22,565 nt of DNA from contig JAKACI010000001.1 of assembly GCA_021821565.1 (NCBI GenBank), positions 1 to 22,565 on the forward strand, in the 5' to 3' direction. Of this stretch, positions 8,377-17,402 are shown one piece after another (positions within the stretch are counted from its first letter, which is position 1; every line of letters begins with the position of its first letter). Source of the DNA: a bacterium (GTDB lineage Bacteria; SZUA-79; Acidulodesulfobacterales; Acidulodesulfobacteraceae). The notes under the pieces are model-generated. The model was given only the letters and a program-made list of their open reading frames with translations. It was not told the DNA's origin and ran no database searches. Both the position numbers and the translations under genes were made by a program.

Positions 8377-10818
8377 TTAATCTGCAGTTTCTTCTTCTCC
8401 TTCATTTGATGCCAACGCCGCAATGGCGTTAGAAACTTTTTCTCCTTCACTGAGTCCGATGAGCCTTACGCCCATTGTATTTCTTCCTATGCTGCGAAGA
8501 TTGGACGCTTTGATTCTTATAATTCTTCCCGAAGAAGTTATTAAAATTATATCATTATTTTCTTTTACTTTTAAAACAGCTACGACATTGCCGTTTCTAT
8601 TCCCTGTTTTAATGGCTATCAGACCGCTTCCGCCTCTGTTTTGCTTGCGGAACTCCGTCATAGTCGTTTTTTTGCCGTATCCGTTTTCTGTAATGCCTAC
8701 AAGAAAATCATCTTTTGAAGTCAAAATATCCATAGAAACTACTTCGTCGCCTTTTAAAAGTTTTATTCCCCTTACGCCCATTGCGCCTCTTGCAAGAAGT
8801 CTATAATCGTTAATATCGGAGCAGATTGATTTTCCAAATTTTGTTGCTATTGTTATTAATGTGTCTTTTAAGGAGTTATCAACAATCTTAACGTTTATGA
8901 CTTCGTCTCCTTCCCTCAGTTTTACAGCTATTAATCCGCCTTTTCTTACATTTGCAAAATTAATCAAGGATGTTTTTATGATTTGTCCTTTTTTTGTTGC
9001 AATAACTAAGGAATAACCTTCATTAAAGTTTTCGGACGGCACAAAAAATGATATTTTTTCATTTTCTCTTAAATTAAGAAGATTAACTATAGGCTTGCCT
9101 TTTGATTGTTTTTGCGTTTCCGGAATATTATAGACTTTAAGTTTATATGCTATACCTAAGTTAGTTAAAAATAATATACTGTCATGAGCCATTGCGCAAA
9201 AAGAATCCGTCACAAAATCATCTTCTTTAGATTTTATGCCTATATGTCCGCGTCCTCCTCTGTGCTGAGATTGAAAAGAATCAAGTTTGGTTCTTTTTAT
9301 GTAACCGCTTCCCGTCATCATAACAATCATTTCGTCGTTAGGGATAAAATCTATTTCATTTACTTCCGCTTCTTCAACAACTATTTCGGTTTTTCTTGCA
9401 TCTCCAAATTTTTCTTTTATAAAAATAAGCTCGTCTTTTATAATTTTTACAATAAGGCTTTCATTAGCTAATATTTCTTTTAATTTATTAACTTTATTTA
9501 ATATTTCTTCATATTCTTTTATAAGCTGTTCTCTTTCCAGATTAGTTATTTTTTCAAGTTTCATATCAAGAATAGCTTGGGCTTGAATTTCCGAAAAGGT
9601 GTATTTTTTAATAAGAGCAGCCTTGGCTTCTTTCGGAGAAGCGGACATTTTGATTAATTCAATAACTTCGTCTATATTTTGAGCTGCTATTCTTAAAGCT
9701 TCCAATATATGAAGTCTTGCCTGCGCCTTTTTTAATTCAAACAATGTTCTTTTGACCACTACTTCTTTTCTAAAATCAATAAAATATGAAAGCACTGATT
9801 TTACATTAAGCACTTTCGGCTGATTGTTTACTATCGCAAGCATAATTACCCCGAATGTTTCTTCAAGCTGCGTATGAGAAAAAAGTTTATTCATCAAAAT
9901 AGTTTCGTTAACATCTCTTTTAAGTTCAATTACGACCCTTAATCCTTCTCTGTCCGATTCATCACGAAGGTCTGATATCCCTTCTATTTTCTTTTCTCTG
10001 ACAAGTTCGGCAATTTTTTCAAGTATTTTGGCTTTATTAACCATATATGGAACTTCGGTTATAATTATTTTATCTTTTTCGGTATGATATTTAGCTCTTA
10101 CTTTAACAATACCCCTTCCCGTATTAAAATAGTTTATTATGCCTGAGTAGCCATAAACTATGCCGCCTGTAGGAAAATCAGGTCCTTTCATAAATTCCAT
10201 AAGATCATTTATTAGACAATCGGGGTTATCTATAAAATGAAGCAAAGCGTCAATAGTTTCGCTTAAATTATGGGGCGGTATATTTGAAGCCATACCTACC
10301 GCAATTCCCGAAGACCCGTTAATAAGCAGATTAGGGAACTTGGCGGGTAAAACCGTAGGCTCTTTTAATGAGCCGTCATAGTTTGGAATAAAATCAACCG
10401 TTTCATTGTCTATATCGTCAAGCATAAAAGAAGAAAGTCTAGTCATTCTAATTTCGGTATATCTCATGGCGGCAGGAGGATCCCCGTCTATAGAACCAAA
10501 ATTGCCCTGTCCGTCAACCAAGGGATATCTTAATGAAATATCCTGAGCCATTCTAACAATAGAGTCATAAACTGCCGAATCTCCGTGCGGATGATATTTA
10601 CCTATAACATCTCCGACTATTCTTGCGGATTTTTTGTATGGTTTATTGTAGTCATTGCCTATTTCATTCATAGCAAATAAAATTCTCCTGTGAACAGGCT
10701 TTAATCCGTCTTTAATTTCAGGCAGCGCTCTTCCTATGATAACGCTCATAGCATAATCAAGATAAGACTGCCTCATTTCGTCTTCAATGTTAATGTTGAT
10801 AATATTTTTCTGCTCCAT
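8377..10818 (-). CDS. gyrA: DNA gyrase subunit A
   Basis: The cleavage-reunion subunit of gyrase, which with GyrB introduces negative supercoils. The N-terminal part has [21 protein letters not shown] (18-38) and the active-site Tyr120 in MRYTEIRMT. The quinolone-determining stretch [13 protein letters not shown] (74-86) carries Ser81 and Asp85, equivalent to E. coli Ser83 and Asp87, so it has the common susceptible-type residues. A coiled-coil region follows (about 360-475). The C-terminal beta-pinwheel contains QHRGGRG (518-524), a variant of the GyrA-box QRRGGKG, which supports GyrA over ParC. A short acidic tail ends the protein. Length (813) is normal. The start has a clear GGAGGTT at 10829-10835. 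It appears to be transcribed alone, 90 nt behind moaA and 143 nt before gpsA. gyrB is not in the window. Confidence 0.97.
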   Translation of the reverse strand: MEQKNIININIEDEMRQSYLDYAMSVIIGRALPEIKDGLKPVHRRILFAMNEIGNDYNKPYKKSARIVGDVIGKYHPHGDSAVYDSIVRMAQDISLRYPLVDGQGNFGSIDGDPPAAMRYTEIRMTRLSSFMLDDIDNETVDFIPNYDGSLKEPTVLPAKFPNLLINGSSGIAVGMASNIPPHNLSETIDALLHFIDNPDCLINDLMEFMKGPDFPTGGIVYGYSGIINYFNTGRGIVKVRAKYHTEKDKIIITEVPYMVNKAKILEKIAELVREKKIEGISDLRDESDREGLRVVIELKRDVNETILMNKLFSHTQLEETFGVIMLAIVNNQPKVLNVKSVLSYFIDFRKEVVVKRTLFELKKAQARLHILEALRIAAQNIDEVIELIKMSASPKEAKAALIKKYTFSEIQAQAILDMKLEKITNLEREQLIKEYEEILNKVNKLKEILANESLIVKIIKDELIFIKEKFGDARKTEIVVEEAEVNEIDFIPNDEMIVMMTGSGYIKRTKLDSFQSQHRGGRGHIGIKSKEDDFVTDSFCAMAHDSILFLTNLGIAYKLKVYNIPETQKQSKGKPIVNLLNLRENEKISFFVPSENFNEGYSLVIATKKGQIIKTSLINFANVRKGGLIAVKLREGDEVINVKIVDNSLKDTLITIATKFGKSICSDINDYRLLARGAMGVRGIKLLKGDEVVSMDILTSKDDFLVGITENGYGKKTTMTEFRKQNRGGSGLIAIKTGNRNGNVVAVLKVKENNDIILITSSGRIIRIKASNLRSIGRNTMGVRLIGLSEGEKVSNAIAALASNEGEEETAD

Positions 10819-10828
10819 CTACAGCTTT

Positions 10829-10835
10829 AACCTCC
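10829..10835 (-). promoter_or_regulatory. Strong ribosome binding site of gyrA
   Basis: GGAGGTT on the minus strand, about 10-11 nt before the gyrA ATG. It is the best Shine-Dalgarno match I found in the window, where most genes have weak or no sites. Confidence 0.7.
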
Positions 10836-10908
10836 GATTGATTTATAATAATATATAATTTTAATATATGTATATACTAAAGCAATATAATATATTTATT
10901 TTTAAAAA

Positions 10909-11979
10909 TTATCCCCCTATTTTATTCATATAAATATTATCTTCTGCAATATTAATATGTCCGCTGCAATTATTTATGCCTATTTTATTATTAAATGAAT
11001 GGGTTTGATGTTTTTTTTGCAGCAAATTTAACAAATAATTATAAATATCTTCATCATTTACACCGTTATTCAAAATTTTTTTAATGTCATATTCTTCATC
11101 ATAGAAAAGGCAAAGCCGCAATTTGCCGGACGCGGTTAATCTAAGCCTGTTGCAATCATTGCAGAAATGCTCGGATAACGGGCTTATAAAACCTATTACG
11201 GTCTTATTATTTTTATTATTTGAAAAATAATATTCTTTGCTTACGGAAGAATCGCTAATTTTATTAGATTCAAAATCTTTATATTCTGCCTTAATTTTAT
11301 CCGTGAGTTCCTTAGTCGTAATTGTCCGGCTTATATTTTGTCCTATAGGCATATATTCAATAAATCTTAAATTAAGTTCGTTTTCTATCGCAAAACTTAT
11401 AAAATTCATCAGTTCATTGTCGTTAGTGCCGCGTATAAGCACGGTGTTTATTTTAATAGGCTCAAAACCTGTGGTCTTTGCAGCGCTTATGCCTTTAAGC
11501 ACGGCATCAAGATTGCCGCCGCGGGTTATCTTGCTGAAAGTTTCCTTATTTAATGAATCAAGACTTATATTTATTCTTTTAAGACCTGCATTATACAAAT
11601 CTTGCGCATACTTATCAAGCAATATACCGTTAGTCGTCATAGATATATCTTTTATGCCGCTGATACTGCTCAAATTTTCAATAAAATTAATCGCTCCTTT
11701 TCTGACAAGAGGTTCTCCGCCGGTTATTCTTATTTTATTAACGCCATGACTTGCCAGTATATTGACAAATTTTAAAATTTCTTCATAGGACAGCATTTCG
11801 CTATGTTCAATCAGTTTTACCCCGTCTTCCGGCATGCAGTATACGCATCTTAAGTTGCACCTGTCGGTCAGCGAAATTCTTAAATAAGTAATTTGTCTGC
11901 CAAACCCGTCAATCAAAAAATTATCCGACCGGCTATTTTCAGTTTTGCTATTAATTTTATGATTATTAATAATGTTCAT
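10909..11979 (-). CDS. moaA: GTP 3',8-cyclase (molybdenum cofactor biosynthesis protein A)
   Basis: A radical SAM enzyme that converts GTP to 3',8-cyclo-dihydro-GTP, the first step of molybdopterin synthesis. The N-terminal cluster motif is Cys41, Cys45 and Cys48 in TDRCNLRCVYCMP. The SAM-binding RITGGEPLVRK lies at about 84-94. The second, substrate-binding cluster uses Cys273, Cys276 and Cys290 in FCNDCNRLRL...LRLC. The conserved terminal Gly-Gly needed by the family ends the chain. At 356 residues it is slightly long: a Ser/Asn/Lys-rich stretch (about 238-260) and an Asn-rich segment before the C-terminus (about 325-347) are additions. It begins 22 nt after the PBP1A stop, so it is probably read from the same transcript, although the two have no functional link. 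No Shine-Dalgarno sequence is visible. Other moa/moe genes are absent here. Confidence 0.95.
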   Translation of the reverse strand: MNIINNHKINSKTENSRSDNFLIDGFGRQITYLRISLTDRCNLRCVYCMPEDGVKLIEHSEMLSYEEILKFVNILASHGVNKIRITGGEPLVRKGAINFIENLSSISGIKDISMTTNGILLDKYAQDLYNAGLKRINISLDSLNKETFSKITRGGNLDAVLKGISAAKTTGFEPIKINTVLIRGTNDNELMNFISFAIENELNLRFIEYMPIGQNISRTITTKELTDKIKAEYKDFESNKISDSSVSKEYYFSNNKNNKTVIGFISPLSEHFCNDCNRLRLTASGKLRLCLFYDEEYDIKKILNNGVNDEDIYNYLLNLLQKKHQTHSFNNKIGINNCSGHINIAEDNIYMNKIGG

Positions 11980-12001
11980 TTATTTTATTTATTTATATTT
12001 A

Positions 12002-14389
12002 TTAAGGCATCTCAAAAAAAGATTGCGGGTTTGATATTTTTTTTACTTTTGTTACTGATTTAGGTTCTGTTCCCGCAACATAGGGCATTAAAACAGGGTC
12101 CTGATAACTTGAATCGGCAAGCAGTCCCGTATGCGGATTTATTTCGGCAAAAACAATCCCTGCAGGTATCTTAAACGGTTTAGACGGAAAAATCATTAAC
12201 GCTTTTGACATATAAGCATTCCATATGGGCGCTGCGGTTATAGCTCCAACCATAAATCTTCCCATAGAATGAAAATCATCTAATCCAGTCCATACACCCG
12301 TGACCAAAGAAGAAGTGTATCCGACAAACACTCCATCCCTATACTGGCTGGAAGACCCCGTTTTCCCCGCTACGTAAGGAGTAATATTTCTTATTTTTGA
12401 TATTGTAACGCCTGTTCCGTTTGTAATTACGCGTTCAAGCATATTTGTCAACACAAATGAAACTTGGGGAGATAGCACCTGTTTGCATTCAGGTTTTTTA
12501 TAGTATAGAATTTTGCCTTGAGGGGTTAATATTTTTATTATAAAAATAGGTTTACATTCAACGCCGCTATTTGCAAATGCAGTATATCCGTCAACCAAAT
12601 CGATAAGTCTTACGCTTGATGAACCTAATGCCATTGTAAGATTATGCACAAGATGATGAAAACCCATTTTTGAGGCTAAAGCCGTAACTTTATTGATACC
12701 GACTTTATCTAAAAGTTTAACTGCGACTACGTCTATGGAATGTGCAAGTCCTATCAGAAGAGTCGTCGGTCCCGTAAATCTTCTTGAAAAATTGTGGGGC
12801 TTATAATATTTTCCCGGTACGCCTGTAGGATAAATTGCCGGCGTGTTATCTATAATTGAAGAAGGGGTATATCCCTGAGTTAAAGCTTCCGCATAAACAA
12901 AAGGTTTAAATGCGGAACCTGTTTGCCGTTTAGAATAAAGAGCTCTGTTAAATTCGGTATCTTTATAGCTATAGCCTCCAACCATTGCCTTAACATAGCC
13001 GTTATGAGGGTCTATTGACACTAAAGCCCCTTCTATTACATCTTTTTCTTCCAAAGAAAATATAGGAATATGATTTTTATTAAAACCGTCAAATTTTACA
13101 AGAATCTCATATCCCGGTTTTAATGCCTGTCTTACATTGCTGATTGTTCTATAAGCAAAATAAACATAGCGTTGAAATTTAGATGCCCAACTCATATTAT
13201 TTACAGGTATAATACCCCGGTATTTTCCGACAGACACATAGGCGGTTTGTCCGTTTTTTGACGTTCCCGTAACAAACCCTTTATATTTATAGCCTGTATA
13301 AAGGTCTTTTATATTATTTTTTTCTCTTTTTAATGCCCGTTTCATCTGAGAATATGAAAGAATTTTTAACGGACCCGCATAGCCGTATTCATGCGATAAT
13401 ACCGTTAAATGGGTTTTAACCGCTTTATCGGCATACTTCTGAGCTCTGGCGCTTAATGCCGAATAAATTTTTAATCCGCCTTCTTTGTAAATCTGTTTGC
13501 CGTATTTAGCAATTATTAATTGCTTTATTAAAGCGACGTAATAAGGCGCAACCCCGTTATATTTAAAATAATCGTTTAATATAATCGGCGTATTATAGGC
13601 TTGAATAGCCTGCTTTTTAGTAATAAAACCGTCTTTATACATCTGGTTTAAAACATATTTTTGACGTCTTTTAGCATCTTTAAAATGAACAAAAGGGTCA
13701 AGAAAAGAAGGCGCCTGCGGCAATCCGCCAAGCATAGCCGCCTCAGCCAGATTAAGTTTCCAGACAGGTTTACCGAAATAGCTCAAAGATGCAGCTTCTA
13801 TCCCATAAGAACCGTTACCTAAATAAATCTGATTTAAATATACATCTAAAATATCGTTTTTTGATAAATGATCCGCCACGCGATAGGCGAGTATAGCTTC
13901 TCTTAATTTCCATATATAAGTCCTTTGATAAGGAACAAGAATAGTCTTTGCAACCTGCTGGGTAATGGTGGAACCGCCTTCTACGATATGTCCCGACATT
14001 AAATTTACGACAAAAGCCCTTAAGATTGCTTTAAAATCAATAGGTCCTTGATTGTAAAAATTTTTATCTTCCGCAGCTAAAAAAGCCTCTCTTACCTGAA
14101 CCGGTATATTCGAAAAAGGTACCACTTCTCTATTAACGGGACCGATGTATCCTGCTAATTTCCCCGTTGCCGAATATACATAGTTAACCTGCTGCGGACG
14201 ATAATCTTTTAAAGATGTGATATTGGGAACTGTTGAAGCAAGCGAAAAATATAATATAGCCACTATGACAATAGGCGCTATTATAATTATGGATACCGTA
14301 ATTAAAATTATTTTAAGTAAACTTTTCTTTTTTCTTTTTTTTTTATCTTCAGTTACTTTTTTTGCATTATTTCTATTTCCGTTATTCAT
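12002..14389 (-). CDS. mrcA: Class A penicillin-binding protein, PBP1A type (peptidoglycan glycosyltransferase / transpeptidase)
   Basis: A bifunctional inner-membrane enzyme that polymerises lipid II and cross-links peptides. A basic cytoplasmic N-terminus (to residue 26) precedes one membrane segment (about 25-50). The glycosyltransferase domain shows AFLAAEDKNFY with Glu107, EGGSTITQQVAKT (137-149) and the downstream LNQIYLGNGSYGIEAA (185-200). An OB-like region spans about 340-450. The transpeptidase domain has the nucleophile Ser492 and Lys495 in TGSAFKPF and the KTG triad at 676-678. The second triad reads Ser551-Ile-Asp553 (AHSIDVVAVKLL) where SxN is expected. Length (795) is normal. 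AGGA lies about 10 nt before the start. It follows a periplasmic-binding-fold lipoprotein candidate after 132 nt and precedes moaA by 22 nt. Confidence 0.96.
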   Translation of the reverse strand: MNNGNRNNAKKVTEDKKKRKKKSLLKIILITVSIIIIAPIVIVAILYFSLASTVPNITSLKDYRPQQVNYVYSATGKLAGYIGPVNREVVPFSNIPVQVREAFLAAEDKNFYNQGPIDFKAILRAFVVNLMSGHIVEGGSTITQQVAKTILVPYQRTYIWKLREAILAYRVADHLSKNDILDVYLNQIYLGNGSYGIEAASLSYFGKPVWKLNLAEAAMLGGLPQAPSFLDPFVHFKDAKRRQKYVLNQMYKDGFITKKQAIQAYNTPIILNDYFKYNGVAPYYVALIKQLIIAKYGKQIYKEGGLKIYSALSARAQKYADKAVKTHLTVLSHEYGYAGPLKILSYSQMKRALKREKNNIKDLYTGYKYKGFVTGTSKNGQTAYVSVGKYRGIIPVNNMSWASKFQRYVYFAYRTISNVRQALKPGYEILVKFDGFNKNHIPIFSLEEKDVIEGALVSIDPHNGYVKAMVGGYSYKDTEFNRALYSKRQTGSAFKPFVYAEALTQGYTPSSIIDNTPAIYPTGVPGKYYKPHNFSRRFTGPTTLLIGLAHSIDVVAVKLLDKVGINKVTALASKMGFHHLVHNLTMALGSSSVRLIDLVDGYTAFANSGVECKPIFIIKILTPQGKILYYKKPECKQVLSPQVSFVLTNMLERVITNGTGVTISKIRNITPYVAGKTGSSSQYRDGVFVGYTSSLVTGVWTGLDDFHSMGRFMVGAITAAPIWNAYMSKALMIFPSKPFKIPAGIVFAEINPHTGLLADSSYQDPVLMPYVAGTEPKSVTKVKKISNPQSFFEMP

Positions 14390-14469
14390 AATTAAAATTT
14401 CCTGCTAAAATAATATATGCTGCCGTTTAAATAACTCATCGCTTATGCCTTAATAAATAAATATATCTC

Positions 14470-14493
14470 ATATTTTTATTAAGATAAAAATAT
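14470..14493. repeat. Perfect AT-only hairpin between the lipoprotein and PBP1A genes
   Basis: A 10-bp perfect inverted repeat (ATATTTTTAT / ATAAAAATAT) closes a 4-nt loop within the 132-nt spacer. All pairs are A-T and no T-run follows on the minus strand, so it is a poor terminator. It could be an RNA-processing or attenuating structure, or simply chance in AT-rich DNA. Confidence 0.45.
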
Positions 14494-14521
14494 ATAATCG
14501 GTAATTAAAAAAGATTTAAAA

Positions 14522-15937
14522 TTAATTAAAAGGGCTTCTTATTATATATATTTTGTTATTCTTTAATTGAAAAAGATAAAGCCCCTTTATAAAATCTCTG
14601 CCGCGAATATGGCTGATACCGCATACCCCTTTAAAAGATTTAATTTTTAATAACCTGCGATATAGTGATTGCCTGTTATTATTAATGCCGCCGTTAGCCT
14701 GCGCGCTATTTTTTACGTTTTCATAAGCATTACTGCCGCTGCGCATCATAACCGACTTTATTACGATATTACCCATATCATATCCTTCAGCCGACAGTAT
14801 GTTGGGTTTTTCATTATAATAATTTTTATAAGATTTTACAAAATTTTTAACGAATTTATTCCTGCTGTCGGGGAAAAATCCGTTTGGATAGACTATCCCC
14901 TGCATATAAAAACTATATTTATTTAAAAAATTTTTAGTGTCTATCTGACTTAACCCGAAAAGTTTAATGCCCGTGATATTGTAATAAGCAAGCTGGGTTA
15001 ATATTAATTTTAATTTTCCGGCAGACCCGATTAAAAAAAGACCGCCGAAAGGGATATACGGTTTTGCTTTTGTAATACCGTGCATAAGATCGTAAGGAGT
15101 GACCCCTAATTGATTTTCCTCTGTTTTTGTCATATGCCCGTGCCCCATATCTTGAAACCTTACAAGTAAATTAAAATTATAAAAAAAATCAACCGTATGC
15201 CTTTCGTAAGCAGTTTCGTCAACAATATCTATCCCTAATTTTCTTCCTATAGCGTTTATATATTGAATTGTTTTTTGACCGTATGCATTATCTGGATAAA
15301 TAACCGATATTTTATCTATTCCTTTAGTTTCGGCAAATTTTAAGTCGGCAGATACTTCATTTTTTACCGTCATTCCGTAATGGAATAAATACGGAGATTT
15401 GTACTTTGAAAAATTTAAAGGTGCAGGGGTAAAAACAGGAATTTTATATATTGATGAATATTTTGAAAAATAGGCAATCTGGTTAACAAATAAAGGTCCG
15501 ATAATTGCGCTGATATTTTTTTGAGCAATACTTTTAAATAAATTTTCAATGGAACCACTGCCGGCATTAAAAGGAAGACTTACTACAATAAATTTTATAT
15601 TTGCTTTTTTATTTTTTTGTATAGAAAAAAGAATTCCGTCTAAAAATTGTTTTCCGAAATATTTATACCGTCCGTTTGTAGGAACAATAACCGCAATATT
15701 ATCCGAATTATTTTTAATTTCCGGGTTTTTATTTTTATGATCTGCGTTTTTTATACCTGTATTATTTGATAGACTTGCGCCATAGCCGTAGCATCCGCTA
15801 AAATTATTAAAACCTGCAATCAAAGTTAAAAAACTGCTTACGACTATAATAATAACTAAAGCCAAAATGTTTTTATAATTATAATTATCATAAATATAAA
15901 AAAAACCGTATTTTAAATTGCGATTAAAATCTTTCAT
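14522..15937 (-). CDS. Periplasmic-binding-protein-fold lipoprotein, possible penicillin-binding protein activator (LpoA-like)
   Basis: A 471-residue exported protein. After a polar N-terminus a hydrophobic segment (about 23-41) is followed by NNFSGC, a loose lipobox with Cys49 as the possible lipidated residue. A low-complexity linker (50-79) leads to a type-1 periplasmic binding fold: IAVIVPTNGRYKYFGKQFLDG (81-101), SAIIGPLFVNQ (143-153), IPVFTPA (166-172) and VIYPDNAYGQK (212-222), the usual pattern of leucine/amide-type receptors and of the C-terminal half of LpoA. No permease or ATPase genes are adjacent, which argues against a transport receptor. Instead it sits 132 nt before the PBP1A gene on the same strand. 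An outer-membrane activator of that enzyme, as E. coli LpoA is for PBP1A, is therefore a reasonable inference but unproven. The LpoA N-terminal TPR half is absent. No Shine-Dalgarno sequence is evident. Confidence 0.75.
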   Translation of the reverse strand: MKDFNRNLKYGFFYIYDNYNYKNILALVIIIVVSSFLTLIAGFNNFSGCYGYGASLSNNTGIKNADHKNKNPEIKNNSDNIAVIVPTNGRYKYFGKQFLDGILFSIQKNKKANIKFIVVSLPFNAGSGSIENLFKSIAQKNISAIIGPLFVNQIAYFSKYSSIYKIPVFTPAPLNFSKYKSPYLFHYGMTVKNEVSADLKFAETKGIDKISVIYPDNAYGQKTIQYINAIGRKLGIDIVDETAYERHTVDFFYNFNLLVRFQDMGHGHMTKTEENQLGVTPYDLMHGITKAKPYIPFGGLFLIGSAGKLKLILTQLAYYNITGIKLFGLSQIDTKNFLNKYSFYMQGIVYPNGFFPDSRNKFVKNFVKSYKNYYNEKPNILSAEGYDMGNIVIKSVMMRSGSNAYENVKNSAQANGGINNNRQSLYRRLLKIKSFKGVCGISHIRGRDFIKGLYLFQLKNNKIYIIRSPFN

Positions 15938-16001
15938 TAAAAATTAATTATCGTTATAATATTATAAAAATTAATAAAAAAATTAATTAGAAACAAAAAA
16001 A

Positions 16002-16030
16002 TTATTCATTACTTAATTTTATCATATAAT
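16002..16030 (+). promoter_or_regulatory. Candidate promoter for the dprA-topA pair
   Basis: A perfect TATAAT at 16025-16030 lies 17 nt after a weak TTATTC (16002-16007) in the 112-nt divergent region. Transcription would start roughly 10 nt before the ATG at 16050, giving a very short leader. Chance matches are likely in such AT-rich DNA. Confidence 0.3.
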
Positions 16031-16049
16031 TAAAAATATTTAAAGCAAT

Positions 16050-17402
16050 ATGAAAAATCAAACAGTTCAAACAGGCGAAAATATTTATTTAGATAATGAT
16101 TTAATTAAACTGCTGTATTTTTATCACAGGATTTTCTTGCAATTTAAAAACATAAAACAAGCCGCCGTGAAAAAAATATTTAGAAAAATCATTAAATTAT
16201 ACATAACCGATAATAATAGTAATAATAGTTGCAATTATTATATCGATATTGCGAAAATTTTGGAAAATACGGCATTAGAAACATATAAAATTGATAAAAA
16301 TATTTTTAATAAATTTAAAAAAATTGCAGAAAACGAAATTAATATCTTAGACAAATTCAATATTATACGCTTTTTAAATATTTATAATGATAGCCTGCCT
16401 ATTTTTCTTTATTATTATAATATTAATAAAAAAGAATCCTCCGAAAAAGCTGCTGCTTTAACCTGTAATACAGATCACGCAAATAAAAAAATAAATAATA
16501 TATACCCGAACAATAAATATTTTTTTGGATATAATATAAACGGCATACATAATAATTGCAGCGGCAATATAACAAATAATTTTATAAATAACAATAATAA
16601 ATTTATATTTATTACGTCTTCAAGATATAAAAACGCCGGTATATTAAGATTAAATGATTATTTAATCAACTGCTTAAGCGGCTATTTAAACAACTTAAGT
16701 TGCTCCGGCGGCAGCTTTAATAAATTAAACGAAAGCATAAATACTTCATATTTTATTGGAACGGCAAGCGAATCAGAAAATGATTTGATAAAAAATTATG
16801 ATAAGGTTTTTAAAGATAAAAATAAAATAATATTAGCGCCTCATTATCCGATGATTCATTTTTTAAAAAATTACCGTCAATACTCAGATTTTTCAGCTAT
16901 TTCGGCAATAGATCCTTTTGAAACAAATTTTAAATATTGTTATATTTACAGGAACAATCTAATATTAAACATCGCATCGGAAATGATTGTGCTATATTTG
17001 TCAAAAAAAAGTTCATTAAATAATCTAATTAAAAAATTTGAAAAATTAAATAAAAATGTTAATATCATAGAAAAGTTTATTGAAAACAATAAAATTATTG
17101 ATGATATTAATGATAATATTGATCATGAAAAGAATAACAATATAATAAATATAAATGTAAACGCAGGCAAACTACAAGATATTGAAAAAACTATATTAAG
17201 TTTTTTAGACTATAATTATAAAAAAAACAATAATATTAATATAACTACAGACGATATAATTAATAATCTAATAAAAATTGTTCAAAAAATAAATAAAAAC
17301 GATGCAAATCAAATTAAAAAAATTATTCTTCAATCAATTTCTTTAATGGAAATTAAAGGGGTAATAAAAAGAGAAATTTCAGGGGTAATAAAAAAAATAT
17401 GA
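16050..17402 (+). CDS. dprA: Strongly diverged DprA-like protein (DNA processing chain A)
   Basis: DprA/Smf is a Rossmann-fold protein that loads RecA on incoming single-stranded DNA in transformation. This 450-residue protein is Asn/Lys/Ile-rich and hard to recognise, but a run of features matches in order. ILDKFNIIRFLNIYNDSLP (99-117) fits the region before the fold. FIFITSSRYKNAG (185-197) replaces the GSR motif. LSCSGGSFNKLN (216-227) lies where SGxARGID is expected. IILAPHYP (260-267) fits the SEYPPG region. IYRNNLILNIAS (299-310) matches FPxRNRIIAGLS. A C-terminal helical segment (about 378-450) fits the winged-helix domain. Position is the strongest support: it overlaps topA by 4 nt, and dprA-topA is a classic pair. 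Several glycines of the nucleotide-binding loops are missing, so activity is doubtful. Low-complexity segments lie at about 140-183 and 340-372. No clear Shine-Dalgarno sequence is present. Confidence 0.6.
   Translation: MKNQTVQTGENIYLDNDLIKLLYFYHRIFLQFKNIKQAAVKKIFRKIIKLYITDNNSNNSCNYYIDIAKILENTALETYKIDKNIFNKFKKIAENEINILDKFNIIRFLNIYNDSLPIFLYYYNINKKESSEKAAALTCNTDHANKKINNIYPNNKYFFGYNINGIHNNCSGNITNNFINNNNKFIFITSSRYKNAGILRLNDYLINCLSGYLNNLSCSGGSFNKLNESINTSYFIGTASESENDLIKNYDKVFKDKNKIILAPHYPMIHFLKNYRQYSDFSAISAIDPFETNFKYCYIYRNNLILNIASEMIVLYLSKKSSLNNLIKKFEKLNKNVNIIEKFIENNKIIDDINDNIDHEKNNNIININVNAGKLQDIEKTILSFLDYNYKKNNNINITTDDIINNLIKIVQKINKNDANQIKKIILQSISLMEIKGVIKREISGVIKKI

Noticed and set aside
8423..8806. 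127-residue plus-strand frame opposite gyrA
   Set aside because: It lies wholly within the conserved C-terminal domain of GyrA and has no recognisable family or ribosome binding site.
11237..11749. 170-residue open frame on the plus strand inside moaA
   Set aside because: It is the reverse of a well-supported radical SAM gene. Its hydrophobic Leu/Ile/Ser-rich product is what antisense frames of AT-rich genes give, and no start signal is seen.
14522..15937. Branched-chain amino acid ABC transporter receptor
   Set aside because: The fold fits, but no permease or ATPase gene is adjacent and the neighbour is PBP1A. It is kept as a less likely alternative.
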